Assembly: GCF_040545805.1 (NCBI RefSeq)
Contig: NZ_JBEPMO010000014.1
Span: forward strand, 1-64,000
Direction of reading: 5' to 3'
Source: Moheibacter stercoris
GTDB lineage: Bacteria; Bacteroidota; Bacteroidia; Flavobacteriales; Weeksellaceae
Length of the DNA: 64,000 bases
Part shown: positions 26,589 through 35,107 of the stretch, in pieces
Position numbering within the stretch: position 1 is the stretch's first letter
How the letters are laid out: every line of letters starts with the position of its first letter
Position numbers and translations under genes: made by a program
Notes under the pieces: model-generated
Database searches by the model: none
Seen by the model: only the letters and a program-made list of their open reading frames with translations
What the model was told of the DNA's origin: nothing

Positions 26589-27368
26589 TTAAGAAAAATT
26601 AGCCATCAAAACTTGAGCGTTTCGCTCGAAATCATCGGTTTTCATAAAAGATTCGCCAATTAGAAAACCTTGAAATCCTGCATTTCGCAACAATTGAATG
26701 GTAGTTCCATCTTGAATTCCGCTTTCGGATACTTTTACAAAATCATTGGGAATGAATTCAGCCAAATCCAAACTCGTTTGAATGCTAGTCGTAAAATCTT
26801 TCAAATTCCGATTGTTCACACCGATCATATCCAAAGTCGGCATCAAAGATTTATTCAATTCGTCCAAACTATGCACTTCCAATAAAACTTCTAATCCCAA
26901 ACTTTTCGCAAATTTCGACAAAGCTTTTATTTCCGCCGTCGACAAAACCGCAGCAATCAATAAAATGACATCAGCACCATTTGACTTTGCTTCCAAAATT
27001 TGGAATTCATCAATGATAAAATCTTTGCGCAACAAAGGAATTTCCACCGCCGAACGAGCCAATAAAAAATCATCCAAAGATCCTCCAAAGTATTTCCCAT
27101 CGGTCAAAACCGAAATTCCGGAAACTTTAAAATCCTGATAAGTTTTTACCGCATCCCAAACATTTAATTGCGTATTTAAATGAGGTTTGGAAGGCGATCT
27201 TCGCTTGAATTCCGCAATAACACCCGTTCCATTTTGAATGGATTCTTTCAAAGAATAGGTTTTTTGCTGAAATAAAAGAGAAGATTCCAATTGTTTAATG
27301 GGCAAAACCTGCTTTTTACATTCAACCTCTTTTCGTTTATCCTGTATGATTTTATCTAAAACATTCAT
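26589..27368 (-). CDS. trpC: indole-3-glycerol phosphate synthase
   Basis: Converts CdRP to indole-3-glycerol phosphate. The 259-aa TIM barrel has the N-terminal LDKIIQDKRKEVE helix, IAEFKRRSPSK with the catalytic Lys, LLRKDFIID, GVNNRNLKDF, VSESGI and FLIGESFM. I start at the ATG at 27368 (MNVLDKII), which matches relatives; one more in-frame ATG is 6 nt upstream. It is not fused to trpF, unlike in enterobacteria. Lies 15 nt after trpD. Confidence 0.96.
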   Translation of the reverse strand: MNVLDKIIQDKRKEVECKKQVLPIKQLESSLLFQQKTYSLKESIQNGTGVIAEFKRRSPSKPHLNTQLNVWDAVKTYQDFKVSGISVLTDGKYFGGSLDDFLLARSAVEIPLLRKDFIIDEFQILEAKSNGADVILLIAAVLSTAEIKALSKFAKSLGLEVLLEVHSLDELNKSLMPTLDMIGVNNRNLKDFTTSIQTSLDLAEFIPNDFVKVSESGIQDGTTIQLLRNAGFQGFLIGESFMKTDDFERNAQVLMANFS

Positions 27369-27383
27369 TTTCATTAATTTATA

Positions 27384-28394
27384 TTACGCTTGCATTTCGA
27401 TTTTCTGACTGATTACTACTAATTTATTCAAGGAATTTTTCGCTTTTCCAACCAATAGGTTTTCAAGTGCTAAATCAAATGCCTCTTTCAATGAAATTTT
27501 CTTAACCATCGAAATTGCCACGGCAGCATTGGCGCAAACCACGTGATTTTGAGCTTCGGTTCCTTTTCCTGAAATAATTTGATCAAATATTTTCGCAGCT
27601 TCTTCCAAAGTTTTCCCACCAAAAATTTCCGCATCGGAAACATAGTTCACATCGAAATCCATTGGCGTAATGATTCCTTCTTTTTCACTTGATAAAAATT
27701 TACAATCGCTTGTCAAAGAAATTTCATCGTGACCCGAAAAAGAATGTAAAATGGTATAATCAACATCGCCTTTCTGAAACAAATACCCATACATACGCAT
27801 CAATTCCAAGTCAAAAACGCCTGCCATTTGGTATTTGGGAAATGCTGGATTGATCATAGGTCCCAACATATTGAAAAAGGTTTTCAAACCTAAATCCTTG
27901 CGAATTGGTGCGACATTTTTCATCGCCGGATGAAAAAGCGGTGCGTGTAAAAAACAAATTCCTGCTTCGTGGATACTTTGTTTTAGCACATCAATTTCAT
28001 CGGTAAACTTCACGCCCAATTGTTCCAAAACATTGCTACTTCCACTCACCGAAGAAACGCCGTAATTCCCGTGTTTGGTCACTGGAATTCCGCAACTCGC
28101 TACAACAAAAGAAGCCAAAGTCGAAATGTTGAATGTATCTTTTCCATCGCCACCTGTTCCACATAAATCAATGGTGTTGTCTATATCTAAATCTACTTTT
28201 TTACATAAAGATTGTAAGGCATTTCGAAACCCTTCCAATTCGTCAATACTGATGTGTCGCATCATAAAAACGGCCATCAACACAGCAATCGAGGATGGAT
28301 TAAATTCTCCACGGGAAATGGCTACCAAGAGTTGGTACGCCTCCTCTTTGCTGAGTTGCTCATAGTGTGTTAGTCTATTAATTAATGCTCTCAT
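27384..28394 (-). CDS. trpD: anthranilate phosphoribosyltransferase
   Basis: Transfers phosphoribose from PRPP to anthranilate. The 336-aa protein has an N-terminal helical domain, then the glycine motif CGTGGDGKDTFNIST, KHGNYGVSSVSGSSNVLEQLG and LGPMINPA. The start is the ATG at 28394 (MRALINRL); a TTG three codons upstream is less likely. The product is not fused to TrpG. Confidence 0.96.
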   Translation of the reverse strand: MRALINRLTHYEQLSKEEAYQLLVAISRGEFNPSSIAVLMAVFMMRHISIDELEGFRNALQSLCKKVDLDIDNTIDLCGTGGDGKDTFNISTLASFVVASCGIPVTKHGNYGVSSVSGSSNVLEQLGVKFTDEIDVLKQSIHEAGICFLHAPLFHPAMKNVAPIRKDLGLKTFFNMLGPMINPAFPKYQMAGVFDLELMRMYGYLFQKGDVDYTILHSFSGHDEISLTSDCKFLSSEKEGIITPMDFDVNYVSDAEIFGGKTLEEAAKIFDQIISGKGTEAQNHVVCANAAVAISMVKKISLKEAFDLALENLLVGKAKNSLNKLVVISQKIEMQA

Positions 28395-28464
28395 TGTTTT
28401 CAATTTTTGCTACCCTTGACACAATTTCTTAACGAATTGGATTTGGTTTCTAGTTTAAATGGTT

Positions 28465-29034
28465 TTAATTGTTTATCCAGTTTTCAATAATCTTTTTTCC
28501 TTGTGGCGTCAAAATACTTTCTGGGTGAAATTGAACGCCTCTAACATCATAAGTTTTATGTCGTAAAGACATAATTTGCCCATTTTCATCGACCGAAGTA
28601 ATTTCTAATTCATCGGGAAAATTTTCGTTGGAAACTACCCAAGAATGATAGCGCCCGATTTCCAAATGCGAAGGCACATTTTTGAATAAAATTTCATCTG
28701 ATTTTTTAACGATTGCATAAGTCGAAACGCCGTGGTAAACCTTTTCTAAATTTTCCAATTTTCCTCCGAAAGCTTCGCCGATAGCTTGTTGACCTAAACA
28801 AACGCCAAATATGCTTTTTGTTGGAGCGAATCTCTTAATGATCTCCATCAATTTTCCCGCTTCCGATGGAACTCCCGGTCCAGGAGAAAGAAGGATTTTT
28901 TCGTAAGCATCCACTTCGTCCATCGAAATTTTATCGTTTCGTTTGACATCCACTTCACAACCCAATTCTTCTAAATAATGAACCAAATTGTACACAAATG
29001 AGTCGTAATTGTCTATGACTAGTATTTTTTTCAT
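28465..29034 (-). CDS. trpG: anthranilate synthase glutaminase component
   Basis: Class I glutamine amidotransferase that supplies ammonia to TrpE. The 189-aa protein has DNYDSFVYNLVHYL at the N-terminus, the oxyanion strand LSPGPGVP, the nucleophile in GVCLGQQAIGEAFGG and the His/Glu pair in GVQFHPESI. The ATG at 29034 (MKKILVIDNYDSF) is standard; an in-frame upstream extension is not homologous. A 55-nt gap to trpE contains a CACAAAG-type repeat. It may also serve as PabA. Confidence 0.95.
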   Translation of the reverse strand: MKKILVIDNYDSFVYNLVHYLEELGCEVDVKRNDKISMDEVDAYEKILLSPGPGVPSEAGKLMEIIKRFAPTKSIFGVCLGQQAIGEAFGGKLENLEKVYHGVSTYAIVKKSDEILFKNVPSHLEIGRYHSWVVSNENFPDELEITSVDENGQIMSLRHKTYDVRGVQFHPESILTPQGKKIIENWINN

Positions 29035-29089
29035 TTCTATTTTTCTTTTTATTACACAAAGAACCACTAAGAATTCTATGGACAACTTT

Positions 29090-30487
29090 CTAAATTAATT
29101 CAGCCAATTCCAAGGCTTTGTTCAACGCACCTAATTTATTGTACACTTCCTGTAATTCATTTTCAGGAATACTCTCCGAAACCACTCCTGCACCCGCTTG
29201 ATAATGCAATTCGTAATCTTTGCTTAAAAACGAACGAATGATTATCGCGTGGTTGAAATTTCCTTCGAAATCCATAAATCCAATGGCTCCACCATAAAAT
29301 TCACGGTTGATGTTTTCGTAAGAATTCAACAATTGCATTGCTTTGTATTTGGGTGCGCCCGTCAAAGTTCCTGCTGGAAACGTATCGGCCACCACTTGTA
29401 AAGATTCCTTTCCAGATCTGATTTTCCCCGTTACTTTGCTCACCAAATGAATGACGTGTGAGAAATATTGGACTTCACGAAAAGTCTCAACTTTCACTTG
29501 CTCCGCATTTCGGCTAAGATCATTTCGTGCCAAATCGACCAACATCACGTGTTCCGATTTTTCTTTTGCATCATTGCTCAAACGTTTGGCTTGTTGCAAA
29601 TCTTCTTCGTCATTTCCTGTACGTCGAACCGTTCCCGCGATCGGATGAATCTCTGCCATTCCGTCTTTGATCACTAATTGTGCTTCGGGCGAACTTCCAA
29701 AAATTTTAAAATTCCCATAATCGAAATAAAATAAATAGGGCGATGGATTGATGCTTCGCAACGTACGGTAAACATTGAATTCATCGCCCGAAAATTTCTG
29801 CACGAAACGCTTGGAAGGGACGATTTGAAATACATCGCCACGCTGACAATGTTCCTTGCATTTATGAACCAAATCAATATATCCTTGGTCCGAAATGTTG
29901 GTAGTGGGAATACCCCCTCGCTGAAAATTATATTCGGCGAAAGATTTTATTTTCAATAGGGCAAGAATTTCATCGATCGAATCTTCTCCTGTTAAACTCT
30001 GCGAAATCAAATGTGCCTCATTGTTGAAATGGTTGATGGCAATGATGTTCTGATAAACTGCATAATACACATCGGGAATGCCTAAATTTCCTTCTTTTTT
30101 ATCGATCGAAATATCTTCAAAATAACGAACCGAATCGTAATTCATATACCCAAAAAGTCCATTTTGAATGAATTTTTCAGTATTAGAAGAGGCTTCAAAA
30201 CAATCGGCAAATTCTCTTAATTTTTCCACCAAATTGTCTGCAGATTCCAAATTTTTCAGTTCGAAATTTCCATCGGGAAAGCGGGTTTGAATTTGGTTGT
30301 TTTCCAATTTAAAACTAGCAATTGGTTGGAAACAAATGTAGCTGAACGCATTTTCATTAGCGTGATAATCACTACTTTCCAACAAAATACTATGCGGATA
30401 TTTATCGCGTAATCGTAGATAAATGGACACAGGCGTCAAGGTATCTGCGAGGATTTTTTTTGAGTGAGTATGCAGTTTAAATTTCAT
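29090..30487 (-). CDS. trpE: anthranilate synthase component I
   Basis: First committed step: chorismate to anthranilate. The 465-aa protein keeps the N-terminal LLESSD motif linked to tryptophan feedback binding. Chorismate-site motifs include VFQIVPSKRF, PIAGTVRRTG, LVDLARNDLSRN, DTFPAGTLTGAPK, YGGAIGF and QAGAGVVSES. It is the first structural gene of the operon, preceded by a leader peptide and terminator, so it is controlled by attenuation and probably feedback. Confidence 0.97.
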   Translation of the reverse strand: MKFKLHTHSKKILADTLTPVSIYLRLRDKYPHSILLESSDYHANENAFSYICFQPIASFKLENNQIQTRFPDGNFELKNLESADNLVEKLREFADCFEASSNTEKFIQNGLFGYMNYDSVRYFEDISIDKKEGNLGIPDVYYAVYQNIIAINHFNNEAHLISQSLTGEDSIDEILALLKIKSFAEYNFQRGGIPTTNISDQGYIDLVHKCKEHCQRGDVFQIVPSKRFVQKFSGDEFNVYRTLRSINPSPYLFYFDYGNFKIFGSSPEAQLVIKDGMAEIHPIAGTVRRTGNDEEDLQQAKRLSNDAKEKSEHVMLVDLARNDLSRNAEQVKVETFREVQYFSHVIHLVSKVTGKIRSGKESLQVVADTFPAGTLTGAPKYKAMQLLNSYENINREFYGGAIGFMDFEGNFNHAIIIRSFLSKDYELHYQAGAGVVSESIPENELQEVYNKLGALNKALELAELI

Positions 30488-30505
30488 TTTTACAAATTAT
30501 TAGAA

Positions 30506-30534
30506 ACAAAAAAGCCCGTCGTGAAGACGGGCTT
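30506..30534 (-). terminator. trp attenuator terminator
   Basis: A 9-bp GC-rich stem (arms 30512-30520 and 30526-30534, 5-nt loop) followed on the minus strand by a T-run, 19 nt before trpE. It lies after a Trp-rich leader peptide. CTTG (complement of 30550-30553) can pair with CAAG at the base of the stem, and GTGAAG at the leader stop can pair with CTTCAC in the loop. Either pairing is a candidate antiterminator. Confidence 0.85.
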
Positions 30535-30563
30535 GGTATTATGGTACAACAAGTTTTGCTTCA

Positions 30564-30620
30564 CTACTTTCGAAGTTGCGAAGTCCACCACCAGTTGTTA
30601 TTTAATGCTAAATTTTTCAT
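30564..30620 (-). CDS. trpL: trp operon leader peptide
   Basis: An 18-residue peptide, MKNLALNNNWWWTSQLRK, with three consecutive Trp codons (30593-30585), ends 30 nt before the attenuator hairpin. In classical attenuation, shortage of charged Trp-tRNA stalls the ribosome on the Trp codons and favours an antiterminator, letting RNA polymerase reach trpE. The peptide lies directly under a consensus promoter whose predicted start is only about 6-8 nt upstream of the ATG, so the message is nearly leaderless. No trpR-like repressor is present in the window. Confidence 0.88.
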   Translation of the reverse strand: MKNLALNNNWWWTSQLRK

Positions 30621-30631
30621 AATTGATTTTT

Positions 30632-30662
30632 CAAATGTAGAAATTGATTTTGAATTGGCAAA
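30632..30662 (-). promoter_or_regulatory. promoter of the trp operon
   Basis: On the minus strand, TTTG (30662-30659), a 19-nt spacer and TACATTTG (30639-30632) match the Bacteroidota consensus exactly. It drives trpL and the attenuated trpEGDCFB-A operon. Confidence 0.75.
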
Positions 30663-30699
30663 TTTTTTTTTTGATTCACTAATTTATTTTTCATTTCAA

Positions 30700-32409
30700 T
30701 CATCTCCCCAAATCCTCGATTTCTCCTTTTTCAATCTTAGTTTCGTATGGGAAAAATCCATTCAAAATGATGGCAATAATAATCACCAATCCACATCCGA
30801 ATAAATTTAACCACAAATAAGGCATCCAATCCAACCACCAACCAATTATTACAATGATTTGGGTAATGATCGCTGCCGTAAAAACCGCATTGGCTTTGAT
30901 GAAACGAAAGAAAAAGGCCAATAAAAAGATACCCAACACATTTCCATAAAAAATCGATCCGATGATGTTCACCAATTGAATCAAATTGTCAAATAAATTG
31001 GCTACACAGGCAAAGAGAATCGCCAAAACGCCCCAAAGCAGCGTGAATAACTTGGAAGCTTTCACATAATGTTGATCTGATTTTTCGTTTTTCTGATTGC
31101 GTTTGTAAAGGTCCATTGTAGTCGTCGTAGCCAAGGCATTCAGTTCCGAAGAAGTTGAAGACATCGCAGCACAAAGCGCCATTGCCAATAACAAACCGAT
31201 GATTCCTTTGGGTAAATGTTCCAATATAAAATGAATGAATACATAATCTTTATCGTTGGTTTCAACTGAATCATTCGCTTGTTTGATGATGGCTTTTCCT
31301 TCGGTTCTTAAATTTTGTTCTTTCTCATTTAAAGCTGAAATTTCCTTTTGCAAATCTGCTTTCCGTGTTTCATTTGCCACCGCATATTGCATCAAAACTT
31401 CCTGTTTTACTTCGAAATTTTGCTGCTGCGCTTCTACTAATTCTTCATATTGAGTTGAATAAGCAGAATTCACAACCGCTTTTTCTGCAATTGGATTGAA
31501 ATTAAGCGGAGAAGAATTGAACTGATAAAACAAGAAAACCATTACACCTGTCAACAAAATAAAGAACTGCATCGGGACTTTCAGCATTCCGTTCATAATC
31601 ATTCCCATTTGGCTTTCCTTGATGGATTTCCCGCTCAAATAGCGCTGAACTTGACTTTGATCGGTTCCGAAATACGACAAAGACAAAAAGGTTCCACCGA
31701 TGATTCCGCTCCAAAACGTATAACGATTATCGAAATCGAAAGAAAAATCGAGAATATCCATTTTCCCAGAAGCGCCTGCAATCTGCAAAGCATTGGAGAA
31801 ATTAATTCCATCGGGTAATGCATAGACCAAAATCGTGAAAGCTACACCCATTCCCAACATTATGATCGCCATTTGTTGTTTTTGGGTTACGTTGACCGCT
31901 TTGGTTCCGCCCGAAACCGTGTAAATAATCACCAAAGATCCGATGATGATGTTGAGCAAAGTCAAATCCCAGCCCAAAACGGCCGACAAAATAATGGACG
32001 GCGCAAAAATGGTAATTCCCGCAGAAAGTCCACGCTGAATTAAAAACAAAATAGCGGTAAGACTTCGGGTTTTTAAATCGAATCGAGATTCAAGGAATTC
32101 GTAAGCCGTATACACATTGAGTTTGTGATAAAGGGGTATGAACACCAAACAAATGATGACCATTGCAATCGGCAATCCGAAATAAAATTGTACGAAGCCC
32201 ATTCCATCGTGAAAAGCCTGTCCGGGCGTCGACAAAAACGTAATTGCACTTGCTTGGGTTGCCATCACCGACAGTCCGACGGTAAACCAATTGGAATCAT
32301 TTCCCTTCAAAAAATCCTGAACATTGCTTTGTCCTCTCGTTTTCCAAACGCCGTAAACGACGATGAAAAGCATTGAACCTGCCAATATGACCCAATCTAA
32401 CCAATGCAT
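30700..32409 (-). CDS. sodium:solute symporter (SSS family)
   Basis: A 569-aa membrane transporter with about 13 helices. SSS features are GQSNVQDFLKGNDSNWF after helix 1, STPGQAFHDG, the TVSGGTKAVNVT segment, and SLSYFGTDQSQVQRYLSGKS. A charged, coiled-coil-like loop (about 312-385) interrupts the helices, which is unusual for the family. The substrate is unknown; a sugar derivative or a product of the neighbouring PIG-L deacetylase is a guess. I start at the ATG at 32409 (MHWLDWVIL). It shares one base with the stop of the 44-aa protein (TGATG), implying translational coupling. Confidence 0.9.
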   Translation of the reverse strand: MHWLDWVILAGSMLFIVVYGVWKTRGQSNVQDFLKGNDSNWFTVGLSVMATQASAITFLSTPGQAFHDGMGFVQFYFGLPIAMVIICLVFIPLYHKLNVYTAYEFLESRFDLKTRSLTAILFLIQRGLSAGITIFAPSIILSAVLGWDLTLLNIIIGSLVIIYTVSGGTKAVNVTQKQQMAIIMLGMGVAFTILVYALPDGINFSNALQIAGASGKMDILDFSFDFDNRYTFWSGIIGGTFLSLSYFGTDQSQVQRYLSGKSIKESQMGMIMNGMLKVPMQFFILLTGVMVFLFYQFNSSPLNFNPIAEKAVVNSAYSTQYEELVEAQQQNFEVKQEVLMQYAVANETRKADLQKEISALNEKEQNLRTEGKAIIKQANDSVETNDKDYVFIHFILEHLPKGIIGLLLAMALCAAMSSTSSELNALATTTTMDLYKRNQKNEKSDQHYVKASKLFTLLWGVLAILFACVANLFDNLIQLVNIIGSIFYGNVLGIFLLAFFFRFIKANAVFTAAIITQIIVIIGWWLDWMPYLWLNLFGCGLVIIIAIILNGFFPYETKIEKGEIEDLGR

Positions 32410-32543
32410 CAGACGAAAATTTTCATTAAAATGTAAAACACCAAAATATAGGCTGCATTTGCCAGAAGCACCCAAGTGTAGGATTGGCGCCAAGATGTTT
32501 TCACTTCTTCCTTGGTTTCGTTTTCGGTCGTATGTTGATTCAT
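32409..32543 (-). CDS. 44-aa single-helix membrane protein coupled to the symporter
   Basis: A short frame encodes 44 residues: a polar N-terminus (MNQHTTENETKEEVKTSW), then one transmembrane helix (TWVLLANAAYILVFYILMKIF). Its TGA overlaps the symporter ATG by one base, and it lies 41 nt after the PIG-L gene. I do not recognise a family. The position suggests a small accessory subunit of the symporter, comparable in idea to other two-component SSS transporters, but this is inference. Confidence 0.7.
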   Translation of the reverse strand: MNQHTTENETKEEVKTSWRQSYTWVLLANAAYILVFYILMKIFV

Positions 32544-32584
32544 AATTTTAATTTTAATTAATCCTTGAAAAGGTTTAGGTTTAT

Positions 32585-35053
32585 TTATTTTCCTAATGAA
32601 AGAATGTTCGCCATCAATCGATACGCTCCCGAAACGCCTTCTGGCAATTCACGGAAGAAACTGATTCCGGTATAGACATAATAGCCTTTTCCATATTTCG
32701 CTACCAAAAGACTTCCTTTCAGTTGTTTTTCGCCTTTGTCATTCATTCCCAAAATTGGCGTAAACTCTTTGGACCATTTGTCTGGAAAATACAATCCGCG
32801 CTCTTGAACCCAACCTTCAAAATCTTGTTGGATGATTTTATTAGGAACATTTAACACAGGATGATTCGGATCCAAAAATTTCACTTCGGAATTTTCTTCC
32901 GTCACACGATCACGCGACAATTGCAATTCATAAGGCGCAACATCCTTGGTCAACACATCACGTGACGTATTGTACTGCACCACCAAATTCCCACCGTTTT
33001 CGACGTAATCAAATAAGATTTTGTTTTTATAGGTCAATTCATTTACGACATTGAAAGCACGAATTCCCAACACAATCGCATCGTATTTCTGAATATTTTC
33101 AGCTGTTATGGCTTGTGGCGAAAGGATGTCCACTTCGTATCCGATTTGTTTCAAACTTTCCGGAACCGCATCTCCTGCCCCAACAATGTATCCAATTTTT
33201 TCTCCTTTTTTCTGAATGTCAATGTGCACAATTTTACTTCCACCTGAAGCCAAAACTTTCTGTTCGGGAATATGTTCGTAATTGATTTCGATTACTTCTT
33301 GGTCATAAATTCCAATTCCAACCTTTAATTGAGGAATTAATTCAGCTTCCGATTGATGTTTCGGTGGAAATACGTCAAACCAAAACGTTTGGGTTTCGCC
33401 TAATTTCATCAAATTAACAGTTTGTGACTGAGGTTGAATTTTCCAATCCGATGGTGCTTTTAAGGTTAATTCTCCTGAAAGATTATTGGCAAAAGACTTC
33501 ACTTTTACCGAAACTTTCTTGGGTTTTGATTCTGAAAACACCAAAACTTTTTCATCCATTTTCACCGAAGCTTTCGGCAAAATCACGAACGGTTTATAGG
33601 TTTCACCTTTTTCAGGATCGTTGTATTTGTACACAACCGGTTTGGAATAAGTGAATTTTTGTCCTGCAATGGTCAATGTAAAATCTACCGAATAGGAAGC
33701 TGGATTTTCAGGTAATCCTATTAATTTCGAATCGGCTACTTTATACATTCCCAATGTTCCTTTTTCCTCCAACCAATATGGTGTCGTCGGTTTCAAAAAT
33801 ACACTTCCGACCAATTTTTTAGACTGATAAATTGGTTTGTTAAAATCTAATTTTTGATGGATTACTTCGCCGTGAATGGCTGTTAATTCAATTGGAAAAT
33901 TCCCACGATTAATAGCTTCAATGTTCACCTCAACATCACCGCCAACTGTTGTGAAAACCGTTTTCGAAGCGGCTTCCAAAAACAATCCAGCTGACTGATA
34001 AATGATTTCTTTGATTTCTTCTGATTTAATTTCGCGCCAATGTTTGTCCTCTAATTTTTGAATCAATTGATAGGCTTTCACCAATTCGGAAACAGATTTC
34101 GACGGATCTTTGAAATCAAATTCGTCTTGAACTTTTTGCAAAATCGCCCCAATTTCCTTTCCTCCTTTCACTCGATTCCAAGAAGTATCAATTCCTTCAA
34201 ATAAATTTTCTTTGGGCTGATCTCCTTTGATGATTTCCAAATATTCCATTGCAGACCCACGTTTCGGCGAAGCTCCAAATCCTTGAGAACTATGCTGACT
34301 ACGACTTTTCGCCGCAATTTCACTGTTACTTATACCCAAAGTTTGGTAATAAGAACCAATGTCCAAAGCAAATAAATTGCGTTTGTCGGCTTTGTCAAAT
34401 GCTTCTTGCGAACCGTAAAAAAACCAAGATTGGTTCCAAAAAAGTCTTTTCGGCTGCCAGGTTGAATACTGATTCAATTGCTCTGGAAAAACGTTGGATT
34501 TCCCTGCTAAATCAAAGGCTTCAACACTCAAAAGTGCCGATGCGGTATGATGTCCGTGCGTAGTTCCGGGTGAGCGATGATCAAATCGGTTGATGATGAC
34601 ATCGGGTTGAAACTTTCGGATGACATACACCAAATCGCGCATCACTTCTTCCTTGTCCCAAATTTCAAAGGTTTCGTCGGGATGTTTGGAATAGCCAAAA
34701 TCATTGGCACGCGAAAAATATTGGATTCCACCATCGATGGATCGCGCTTTGATCAATTCTTGGGTACGAATCACACCTAAAAGCTCTCGCAATTCCGGTC
34801 CGATGAGATTTTGTCCGCCATCGCCGCGTGTCAAAGAAATATAAGCCGTTCGTGCGTGAACATCGTTCGCCAAATAGGAAATCAAATGCGTGTTTTCATC
34901 GTCTGGATGCGCAGCCACATACAAAACCGAACCCAAAAAATTGAGTTTTTGGATTTGGTGGTAAATTTCTGCCGAAGTATAAGTTTTGGGTTTTTGAGCG
35001 TTGGAAATTCCGAAAAGGAATATAAATAGTACGACAATAAATCTCTTTCCCAT
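32585..35053 (-). CDS. exported PIG-L family deacetylase with C-terminal domains
   Basis: An 822-aa exported enzyme with a signal peptide (cleavage near ISNAQ). The N-terminal LmbE/PIG-L zinc deacetylase domain (about 35-300) shows YVAAHPDDENT and the later His cluster in TTHGHHTASA. The family removes acetyl groups from N-acetylglucosamine-type substrates. A middle beta-rich region (about 370-600) may bind substrate. The last 200 residues resemble a glutamine-amidotransferase/ThuA-like fold (YIVGAGDAVPESLKQIGYEVD, YDAIVLGIRAFNV, ENGGNLVVQYN). It heads a likely operon with the 44-aa protein and the symporter, suggesting deacetylation and uptake of an amino-sugar compound. Confidence 0.87.
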   Translation of the reverse strand: MGKRFIVVLFIFLFGISNAQKPKTYTSAEIYHQIQKLNFLGSVLYVAAHPDDENTHLISYLANDVHARTAYISLTRGDGGQNLIGPELRELLGVIRTQELIKARSIDGGIQYFSRANDFGYSKHPDETFEIWDKEEVMRDLVYVIRKFQPDVIINRFDHRSPGTTHGHHTASALLSVEAFDLAGKSNVFPEQLNQYSTWQPKRLFWNQSWFFYGSQEAFDKADKRNLFALDIGSYYQTLGISNSEIAAKSRSQHSSQGFGASPKRGSAMEYLEIIKGDQPKENLFEGIDTSWNRVKGGKEIGAILQKVQDEFDFKDPSKSVSELVKAYQLIQKLEDKHWREIKSEEIKEIIYQSAGLFLEAASKTVFTTVGGDVEVNIEAINRGNFPIELTAIHGEVIHQKLDFNKPIYQSKKLVGSVFLKPTTPYWLEEKGTLGMYKVADSKLIGLPENPASYSVDFTLTIAGQKFTYSKPVVYKYNDPEKGETYKPFVILPKASVKMDEKVLVFSESKPKKVSVKVKSFANNLSGELTLKAPSDWKIQPQSQTVNLMKLGETQTFWFDVFPPKHQSEAELIPQLKVGIGIYDQEVIEINYEHIPEQKVLASGGSKIVHIDIQKKGEKIGYIVGAGDAVPESLKQIGYEVDILSPQAITAENIQKYDAIVLGIRAFNVVNELTYKNKILFDYVENGGNLVVQYNTSRDVLTKDVAPYELQLSRDRVTEENSEVKFLDPNHPVLNVPNKIIQQDFEGWVQERGLYFPDKWSKEFTPILGMNDKGEKQLKGSLLVAKYGKGYYVYTGISFFRELPEGVSGAYRLMANILSLGK

Positions 35054-35107
35054 TGTGCTTTTTTGAATTAAAAGCCTAAATATAGGAAAAGAATTGGAGA
35101 ATGATTC

